In this document: in pieces, positions 56,637 through 64,000 of the stretch
Layout of the letters: each line of letters starts with the position of its first letter
Numbering within the stretch: the first letter of the stretch is position 1
From: Scilla litardierei
Lineage: Eukaryota; Streptophyta; Magnoliopsida; Asparagales; Asparagaceae
DNA length: 64,000 nt
Assembly (NCBI GenBank): GCA_030789695.1
Contig: CM061141.1
Location: 276,465,871-276,529,870, forward strand
Direction: 5' to 3'
Position numbers and translations under genes: made by a program
The notes under the pieces: generated by a model
What the model saw: only the letters and a program-made list of their open reading frames with translations
Told to the model about the DNA's origin: nothing
Databases searched by the model: none

Positions 56637-57893
56637 TCAATGAAATGCAGAGATATGCAAGGGGGAGTCAATCGGATTCGCTGGTACTGGAATGGTAGGG
56701 GAGGGGGAGGAGGGAGGGGAATAGTGAATGAAAGAATCCTCAGAGGAAGAGGAGGGTGTGCCTATGGGTGAAGGAGGGCCGACAGGCTGGAGCACGGGAG
56801 GATCGATGTGCACCGGTGGACTGTGGTGGAAGAAGATCGTACTAGGTGGGCCGACAGTTGGGTGCCAATCGGGAGGATCCAAGGGTGGTAGATGCACTAA
56901 TGGAGAATACCAAGGATCGGGGTAAAACTCCCAAGGAAGGCGAGACGGGGTATAGGGTATCCGCAAAGGGGCCAAAGGTGGCAGGATTGCGAAAGGTTCG
57001 CAGGCGGGGCTGTAGAGGTAGATAGCACGGTCTTCACCGAAGGGAGTGAGCATATTGATGTCGATCAAGTAATCGCGATCAATACGGCTACGTCCAGGCA
57101 AAATAGGGAGGTCGGGAGGTACCCTCAGAACACAACTGACAATAAGAGTGATCATCCCACCACAACAGATGGAACCAGAAGTGGCGCGGCTAATAACAAA
57201 AATTTCGTGGACGATCCAATGAGCGGCGTTTATGGGCATAGGGATGTGCCCAAGGATCCTGTCATCGGACATGGCATAGAGAAAGAAGAGCTCATCCCTA
57301 GATACAGTGGACACATCCACGCGGGCGAAAACAGTGTTGGCGAGGATACAATGGGCGAGGCGGTAACACGGGTGAATAATGTAGGAGGCAGGAGCCTCGG
57401 GTGGAAAGGTGGTGTACCGGGTAAATCTTTGCCAAACACCATCAGCCTGAAATTGAGAGTAGATGTCAGCTCGATCGTGGGTGGAATGTTCAGTATTAGG
57501 GTCGGGGTGACGGAGATTAAGGATATTGTTCAGCTCGATGAAACCCAGAGTAAAGTCACAATTGAAAGCGCGGAAGGAGAAACCTCCATCAAACAACTCG
57601 AGGGAACTGAGTAATTCAAGCGTGAGATTTCTGTGTGTGTGAGCATGGATGTGAGAGAGGGTATGGCACCCGATACAGTTGAAAATTCTGGCAACGCCGT
57701 TCGAAAGCCCTAAAGCTTCGAGCGTGGGGCGATCGGCGAAGAGTGTAGGTCTCATCGGACGATGAAGCAGTGCTCGCAAACGGTCAGAATGCTCTTCCGT
57801 AGAAGGGTTTATGCCAAGGAAAGAGGGGGAAAAGGGGCCGTGGAGCGGATCATGGCGCGAAGATGATGCAATCGCTTTCCCTTTCTTAGACAT
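56637..57893 (-). CDS. Athila-G accessory ORF-1 (ATHILA ORF-1 family), intact
   Basis: Start chosen at ATG 57893 (MSKKGKAIASSSRHDPLHGP), because it gives a basic N-terminus like the other copies; an in-frame ATG 63 bases upstream is less likely. The 418-residue frame is open throughout. The family core (residues about 45-270) reads PTLEALGLSNGVARIFNCIG, HTHRNLTLELLSSLELFDGG, FRAFNCDFTLGFIELNNIL and SICCGGMITLIVSCVLRVP. The C-terminal 130 residues are Pro/Ser-rich. No signal peptide or clear membrane segment is visible. The role is unknown; it occupies the env position. It is probably expressed from its own promoter (58320-58688). Confidence 0.85.
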   Translation of the reverse strand: MSKKGKAIASSSRHDPLHGPFSPSFLGINPSTEEHSDRLRALLHRPMRPTLFADRPTLEALGLSNGVARIFNCIGCHTLSHIHAHTHRNLTLELLSSLELFDGGFSFRAFNCDFTLGFIELNNILNLRHPDPNTEHSTHDRADIYSQFQADGVWQRFTRYTTFPPEAPASYIIHPCYRLAHCILANTVFARVDVSTVSRDELFFLYAMSDDRILGHIPMPINAAHWIVHEIFVISRATSGSICCGGMITLIVSCVLRVPPDLPILPGRSRIDRDYLIDINMLTPFGEDRAIYLYSPACEPFAILPPLAPLRIPYTPSRLPWEFYPDPWYSPLVHLPPLDPPDWHPTVGPPSTIFFHHSPPVHIDPPVLQPVGPPSPIGTPSSSSEDSFIHYSPPSSPSPTIPVPANPIDSPLHISAFH

Positions 57894-58319
57894 GGCGGCT
57901 ATGTGGGTGGCGAACTTAAGATGAATATAGGGCAAGTGAAGCAGATACCACACCAATTTAGGATATTACAGATAAAGTTGAAGATGTGCAGAGTGGAAGA
58001 ATGTTACCCATTGATGTAGCAAGATCAAGCGCCCGGGGGTCTCGTGTAGTAGGAGGAAACAATCCGAGAAGCCGCCGCTCGCTGATCCAATAAGAACAGA
58101 ATTTTGAAAATTTTGGGGCTAGGGTTAGGGTTTGGGGGGTTTTGATGATGGAATGTCGACGATGGCGAGGTGGCGGAGGTGGGGAAGTACGGGAGCGAGT
58201 GGGGATGAGGGTTTAGGGACAGTATGTAGGGTCGAGGAAGTCGATTGTACAGCTGGAGGGTGGGAAATCGCGTGAAGGGGATTTTCTGAGGTCGGTTGGC
58301 GGTCGCCGTGTGTCAAGGT

Positions 58320-58688
58320 TATTTATAGGGGCGAAAGTGAACCGATCTGGTGGGAACCCACCCGATCGGGTAGCCAAATTTCGAAAGTTCTAGTCAGTCA
58401 ACAGCTACAGGCGAACCGGTCGGTTGAAATCTCAACCGATCGGTTGGCCGCTTACCAAGTTTTTCCCGAGAATTTAAAGCTGCTCACCCGGTTGCTTCAA
58501 CCGATCGCTTTCGAGCTCAACCGATCGGGTGGTTTTCCCCAAGAATTTCCCGAGAGTTCTCCCCAGCTCACCCGGTCTGTCACCCGGTCTCCTCATTTGT
58601 TCAACCGATCGGTTCATTCAGACACAGTTCTTGGTTTGTATCTGACACATCCCAACCGATCGTGTGGGAACCCACCCGATCGGTTGAG
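58320..58688 (-). promoter_or_regulatory. Putative internal promoter of Athila-G ORF-1: TATA box plus palindromic array
   Basis: Minus TATAAATA at 58320-58327 lies about 430 bp upstream of the ORF-1 ATG. Twelve bp upstream of it begins an array (58339-58688) of ACCGATCGG words (ACCGATCTGGTGG, ACCCGATCGGGT, ACCGGTCGGTTGA, TCAACCGATCGGTTG and others). Word, order and TATA spacing match those in the Athila-G LTRs. The interval 57894-58881 contains no other gene. Confidence 0.7.
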
Positions 58689-58881
58689 GCCTTGTTTTTC
58701 TGCAAACCCCAAGAAATGCCTGAGATCCTTCATAGAAGTAGATTCGGCTGGATTTATTTATAAAAATAGAGAAAAATAAAGTGGAAAAAATACTACAAAA
58801 CGAAGCATAAGTTTAGAACATGGGTTGCCTCCCATGAAGCGCACTCGTTTAACGTCGTTGGCTCGACGCCCGCAGCGGTGG

Positions 58882-61800
58882 TCAATTAGGATCCGGAGGG
58901 TTAGAGGAAGAGTTGTCGCTCGTGGGGGATCCGACCGGAGAGAACTCTGGTTCTCCTACTGCATAGTGTTTCAGACGCTGCCCGTTTACTTTAAACGGCT
59001 CATCCCTTCCCATTATCTCGATAGCCCCATGCGGGAAAACCTTGGTGACGCGGAACGGTCCCGACCATCTTGACTTGAGTGTTCCAGGAAAGAGCTTCAG
59101 CCGTGAGTTGAACAAGAGAACTAGGTCCCCTTCTTTGAATTCCCTCCTTAAGATTCGCTTATCGTGCCACCGCTTCAGCTTCTCCTTGTAGAACTTGGCG
59201 TTCTCATAGGCATTGAGCCGGATTTCGTCGAGTTCGTTGAGTTGTAGCTACCGGTGCACTCCTACCTTCTTGGTGTCGAAGTTCAGATTCTTAACCGCCC
59301 AATATGCCTTATGTTCCAATTCCACAGGAAGATGTCAAGCTTTCCCATAGACGAGCCGATAGGGAGTTGTGCCGATAGGAGTCTTAAATGCCGTCCTGTA
59401 AGCCCAAAGCACGTCAGGGAGCTTTGATGACCAGTCCTTCCTGGAATTGGCCACTGTCTTTTCTAGTATGCTTTTAATCTCCCGGTTAGAAACTTCCGCC
59501 TGACCGCTGGTCTGCGGGTGGTAGGCACGCCCCACCCGGTGTTGTACCCCGTATTTTTTTAAGAGGGACTCAAATTTCTTCTCTATAAAGTGGCTCCCTC
59601 CGTCACTGATCAGGACACGAGGCACACCGAACCGCGGGAAGATGTTGCTTTTAAAGAACTTGGCCACCACTCTGGAGTCATTGGTCGGACTGGCCACCGC
59701 TTCAACCCATTTCGACACGTAGTCTACGGCTACCAAGATATACTGGTTCCCCGAGGAAGAAGGGAACGGTCCCATAGAGTCCACTCCCCATACATCGAAG
59801 ATTTCTATCTCCAGGATGTAGTGTTGAGGCATCTCATTTCTTTTGGAGATATTCCCAGCTCTTTGGCATCTATCGTAGGCTTGGACATAAACATGTGTGT
59901 CCTTGAAGAGTGTAGGCCAGTAAAATCCGCTTTGGAGAATTTTTGCGGTGGTCTTGTAGGTGCTCGCGTGCCCTCCACATTGCTGCCCGTGGCAGTGGGA
60001 AATGATGGAAGTCGCCTCAGTTTCAGGGATGCATCTTCGTATCACCCCATCATTGCAGGTTTTGTATAGGTGGGGGTCATCCCAATAGAATTTGCGGACC
60101 TCATGGAAAAATTTCTTCTTCTGCTGAAAGCTCACATTGTGGGGAACGATGGCACAAGCCAGATAATTTGCGATGTCGGCGTACCAGGGGGTCCAGGAGG
60201 AAGAGACAGAGAAGAGATGCTCGTCAGGGACTGAATCATCGATCGGTGTAGCATTTAAATCGAGAGTGGGCATCCTAGACAGGTGATCGGCAACAACATT
60301 CTCCGCCCCCTTCTTGTCTCTGATTTCCAGGTCAAACTCCTGGAGGAGGAGAATCCATCTAATGAGTCGTGGCTTGGCTTCTTTCTTGTTCAATAGGTAT
60401 TTAAGAGCCACGTGATCCGTGTGCACGATCACCTTGGCGCCAACGAGATATTGTCGGAATTTATCCATGGCGTAGATCACCGCGAGAAATTCCTTTTCCG
60501 TGGTAGTATAATTTCTTTGGGCGACATCAAGGGTTTTGCTCGTATAATATATGACATGAAGATTTTTATCTTTCCTCTGCCCTAGGACGGCACCAACCGC
60601 ATAATCACTAGCATCACACATCAGCTCAAAGGGGAGTTTCCAGTTTGGTGGCTGTATTATGGGTGCGGAAATCAATGCTTGCTTCAAAGTGCGGAAGGCC
60701 TCCATACACTCCTCGCTGAAGACGAAAGGTGTGTCCTTCACGAGGAGATGGGTCAGAGGCCTGGAAATCTTCGAGAAGTCTTTTATGAAGCGGCGATAAA
60801 ACCCCGCGTGTCCTAAGAAACCACGGACTCCTCGAAGATTGTACGGTGGTGGAAGCTTTTCAATCACTTCGACTTTAGCCTTATCAACCTCGATTCCCCT
60901 CGAAGAGATGATGTGTCCCAGCACAACTCCCTTTTGGACCATGAAGTGACACTTCTCCCAGTTTAGGACTAGTCCCTTTTCCTGACATCTCTCCAGGACC
61001 TTAGTGAGATTACTGAGGCACGAGTCAAATATAGTTCCGTAGACTGAGAAGTCGTCCACGAAAACCTCCATGATGTCTTGGGAGTAGTCGGAGAAGATAG
61101 CGGACATGAGTCTTTGGAATGTAGCAGGGGCGTTACAAAGTCCGAACGGCATTCTTCTATAGGCATACGTCCCGAACGGGCAAGTGAAAGTCGTCTTCTC
61201 CTGGTCATCGTTATGAATAGGGATTTGAAGAAATCCTGAATACCCGTCCATGAGACAGAAATAATTATGCTTCGCCAGCCTCTCGAGCATCTGGTCAATA
61301 AAGGGGAGGGGGTAATGATCCTTCCTTGTAGCTTTGTTCAGTTTTCTATAGTCAATGCACATCATGTACCCCGTGACGGTCCTCGTTGGTACAAGCTCGT
61401 TCTTTTCATTGCGAACCACCGTCATCCCTCCCTTCTTGGGTACAACGTGTACCGGGCTAACCCAGCGACTATCGGAGATAGGGTATATAATACCAGCATG
61501 TAGAAGCCTAACAATCTCTTTCTTCACAACTTCCATCATTATGGGATTTAACCTCCGCTGTGGCTCAATCGAGGAGGCTTGCTCATCTTCAAGTAGAATT
61601 CTGTGTGAGCAGAGGCCTAAGCTAACCCCTTTTAAATCCTCAATTGCGTATCCGAAAACTCCTTTAAACCTTTTTAGAACTCCAAGAAGTTTGGTCATTT
61701 GGTCTTCGGGTAGCGAAGAGTTGACTATAACCGGAAGGGTCGAGCCTGCTCCCAAATATTCATATTTAAGCCCCGGCGGTAATTCTTTCATCTTAACTTC

Positions 61801-62097
61801 TTGGGGCCCTGACGCATACTTTTCTTGCTGAGCATCCTCAAGGGAAAGGAGTTCTTCGTGGATTTCTCTGAAGCCAGCATCCGGAATCTCACCCTCGGCC
61901 GTGGCTCCGCACGACGAAATTTCGCAGGGTATAGTGGGAACGATCAAGGGATGCACCGGGTCTCTTCCGAGCTCATCATAATTATCCGGGAAGAAGGCTT
62001 GCAGGTGAAAACAGGTTTCAGTCATCGATGATTCTCCACAACCGTTTCCAGCTTCTCCATTGTCCAAAGACCAGGGACGCTCAATAGAAGTCTGCAA
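58882..62097 (-). pseudogene. pol: Athila-G pol: reverse transcriptase, RNase H, integrase
   Basis: A 920-codon open frame from 62097 is stopped by TGA at 59335-59337 (Cys codon in GKACHLP-type relatives) and TAG at 59248-59250; the same frame then runs to 58882. RT spans about residues 110-460 with [20 protein letters not shown] and catalytic VFVDDF (VDD 347-349). RNase H starts at CDAS (495-498). The integrase HHCC finger (703-744) has Tyr741 where the first Cys of CxxC is expected (YDRC). The catalytic triad Asp773, Asp832, Glu868 is present. The C-terminal integrase part lies beyond the stops ([20 protein letters not shown]). No protease or gag precedes it. Confidence 0.93.
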
Positions 62098-62112
62098 GGG
62101 ATATATTGATTC

Positions 62113-62403
62113 CTATTCAGCGAAGCCTACAAACCCGGTCGGGTGGCTCTCCTGACACAACTCTGCGGTTAACTCTTCTTCGCTACATTCGAGACCATGG
62201 TTGTCGATATACGCCACTTCTCCGTGGGGAAAGGGAGTTGCCATGGCAAGGTGCTCCTGCGCATCTCGATATCTCTGGCCTTCCACGGCGGCAGACAGGA
62301 GGGATAGTATATTCGAAGTATTCAGTGATTCTGCTAAGCTCTGCGCCAAACAGCGGATATGGTGAGAGTGATCCCAGATGTCTCCTGAAACTGCATGCAA
62401 CAT
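62113..62403 (-). CDS. Unrecognised short ORF upstream of and in frame with Athila-G pol
   Basis: A 96-codon minus frame (MLHAVSGDIWDHSHHIRCLA to ESHPTGFVGFAE) ends in TAG at 62113-62115 and is in the same frame as pol, which continues through [14 protein letters not shown]. Together with the first 100 pol codons it occupies the place where gag and protease should be. I do not recognise it. It could be a replaced N-terminus or chance reading of leader sequence. TATCCCTTGCAG just before 62090 resembles a splice acceptor. Confidence 0.35.
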   Translation of the reverse strand: MLHAVSGDIWDHSHHIRCLAQSLAESLNTSNILSLLSAAVEGQRYRDAQEHLAMATPFPHGEVAYIDNHGLECSEEELTAELCQESHPTGFVGFAE

Positions 62404-62670
62404 CTTTGCCGTGGGGCCGGGATCTTATACGAAAGGAGAGGGAGAGAGAACTGCACAAGTGGCAAACACGTCAAAAGCACAGATTGCATAAACGGGAACC
62501 GCAAGTTGCGATGGAAGCACGGTGATCCAGTCAATTAGCTCTATACAATTACTATCCACAGTATATCCAAGTGAAATCTAAAAGTGTAGAGAGTGCGAAA
62601 ATTATCGCGAGGTAGGGATGTGAGCTAGACAAGAGGGTTCAAGAGATCCTAAAATAACAAGCACGTTGCC

Positions 62671-62688
62671 TCCCCGGCAACGGCGCCA
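62671..62688 (-). other. Primer-binding site of Athila-G
   Basis: Minus TGGCGCCGTTGCCGGGGA, perfect Athila type. The leader 62404-62670 shows no gene. Confidence 0.93.
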
Positions 62689-62694
62689 TAAACT

Positions 62695-64000
62695 TGACCG
62701 GCGCCCCGCTTGCGTTGCGGCGGCGCGGTGTCGTTTACCGCAAGTTTCACGGTTAGTGTAGGGTGCGGGAATATCGAACTCAGGGAGGTGAGGTTGTGCT
62801 TGGGTCAGATAGGACCTAAATCACCCCAAGGGGGTGAGCTAGCCCGAATCGGTGAATGGTTGTCACGAAAGGAAATAAAAGGGTATGAACAACAAGAAAG
62901 AAAACCTGGGACTTTGGTTTCCAGCCCGACGAGAGACTCTCGCCGATGCGGCCTACGGGTATGGATAGCGATCGGGATTAGGGTCTAATGGTGAGATGTT
63001 GCCTCTGAAAGTGGTACCGGTGTCCCATGGGCCCGATATTCCGGTAGGTGCCCAGGATGATACACCGGACTTCCCGGATTCGATCAGTGGGCACTCCCGT
63101 GTCCATTAACACTGATCGATCCCGAGAGCACTAAGCCCGCAACGATATCTCCCAACGTCTCATCCTGCCGCTCCCGCGTGCTAGGATTCGGCGTCTACGC
63201 TAAGGGTGTGAGCTATGGCTAGGGAGTCAACCGCCAAGTTTATTCCCCTTGGCCCAACGGTTAAAGGCGGTCTTTTTCCCACCGATGACAATGAAACACC
63301 CCTCGTAACCGTTAGATTCCTACTCCCTATCATTTCCTAACCCTATGGACGCATCGGGAAGAGCCCCCGAAGGGGTTTCCACCAAAATCCCAGATTTGGG
63401 AACTACTCACAAAAATTCATGAAAAAGCGATCTAAATGAAATTTAACCGTTGGAATCATAATCGGACAATTGCAATGCAGAAGTAATGGAGTAATAAAGA
63501 CAATACTAAAATTTTAGAAAGATCTGAAAACTTACAAAAGAGTAACAATTACAGCCGTCACAAGGAAATAAAACAGTAGAAAAAACAACAGCTCCTGTTT
63601 CTGGAACCCTAGGGGTTCTATTTATAGACCTTCGCATCAACCGATCGGTTGACAAGTCAACCGATCGATTGATCCGTTACAAATTAATAACAGAAAACGG
63701 CGAGCTTTCACCCGATCACATGAACCGGTCGGGTGAGTTCTTGAGTGACCGGTTGGATCTTGGAGCAGTCGGGTGAATCGATCGGTTCGACGTCCGTGTC
63801 TTCAGCTCTTCTTTTTCAGCTACAGATGAACCGATCGGGTGAGAGTCACCCGATCGGTTGGCGTTTGCTTCGAGAAAACAGAGAACAGCCCCCGCTGAAC
63901 CGGTCTGCGAACCGGTCGGGTGACTTCTTTGTGAGCTGCGGCAGAGACCGGGTGGTGCACGCGTGCATCACCCAATCTGTTGGAGATGGCCAACCGACCG
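62695..64000 (-). repeat. 5' LTR of Athila-G, incomplete at window edge
   Basis: Starts TGACCGGCGCC and aligns with 53499 onwards. TATA box 63619-63626 (minus); palindromic array from 63638 to the edge. Confidence 0.92.

Larger units (their letters stand above)
53499..64000 (-). mobile_element. Athila-G: Athila with pol and ORF-1 but no gag/protease
   Basis: Minus strand: 5' LTR (62695 to beyond 64000), primer site (62671-62688), a short unrecognised upstream region, pol (62097-58882), post-pol sequence, palindromic array and TATA, ORF-1 (57893-56637), untranslated region, polypurine tract (AGCTTGGGGGATTT, 55060-55073) and 3' LTR (53499-55058). LTR copies look about 96% identical over the first 230 bp, with mostly C/T and G/A changes. 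Inserted in Copia-D gag. Confidence 0.92.

Noticed and set aside
57207..57614. 135-codon + strand ORF
   Set aside because: It is the antisense shadow of the intact ORF-1 of Athila-G.
58120..58142. Telomere-like GGGTTAGGGTTTGGGG
   Set aside because: Just two to three units; such telo-box-like motifs are common in plant leaders and it lies between the ORF-1 promoter and its ATG.

Overview
This window is plant nuclear DNA, almost certainly angiosperm heterochromatin from a retrotransposon-rich genome. I see no host gene, rRNA, tRNA or CRISPR array. Essentially every base belongs to LTR retrotransposons inserted into one another: Ty1/Copia elements, and the Ty3/Gypsy lineages Athila, Tat and a chromovirus. 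Athila, Tat and chromovirus coding domains, tRNA-type primer sites, TG..CA LTR ends and 5-bp target duplications identify them. I cannot name the species.

Layout, left to right. (1) A Tat element (+ strand, to 17854) lies inside a minus-strand chromovirus whose gag and pol remnants follow at 17855-20780 and whose LTR/leader runs to about 23587. The Tat keeps a protease remnant (2505-2880), a 295-bp higher-order tandem repeat (3016-4290), a spliced antisense accessory ORF with its own TATA box (16654 down to 4494) and a 3' LTR (16928-17854). Three Copia insertions break it: Copia-1 (1-2504), a solo LTR (4947-7003, duplication CCCTC) and Copia-2 (7175-15053, duplication AGAAA, LTRs almost identical). 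(2) A 55-bp Copia LTR stub precedes Athila-A (23643-39909). Athila-A is split in its protease by Copia-3 (27642-36768, duplication TCACG), which itself holds a 1.4-kb deleted Gypsy element in one LTR. (3) Athila-B (from 39910) sits in the accessory ORF of Athila-A. Copia-D (from 50623) sits in the 3' LTR of Athila-B. Athila-G (53499 to beyond 64000) sits in the gag of Copia-D. The stack is at least five insertions deep.

How the parts could work together. Athila-A and Athila-B carry gag and protease plus an accessory ORF but no reverse transcriptase or integrase. Athila-G carries reverse transcriptase, RNase H and integrase plus an accessory ORF but no recognisable gag or protease. Copia-3 has gag and a plant-transposon-protein ORF but no pol. 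Copia-2 has an intact gag but a dead pol, although its LTRs say it inserted very recently. The window is therefore mostly a collection of non-autonomous, division-of-labour elements.

The most striking pattern is regulatory. At least five unrelated families each carry their own short palindromic word, repeated many times just upstream of the LTR TATA box. In four elements the same word array occurs a second time inside the element, upstream of the accessory ORF. In Athila-G the internal copy keeps the same 11-12 bp spacing to a TATA box as in the LTR. I read this as a duplicated promoter cassette that drives the accessory ORF separately from the genomic RNA.
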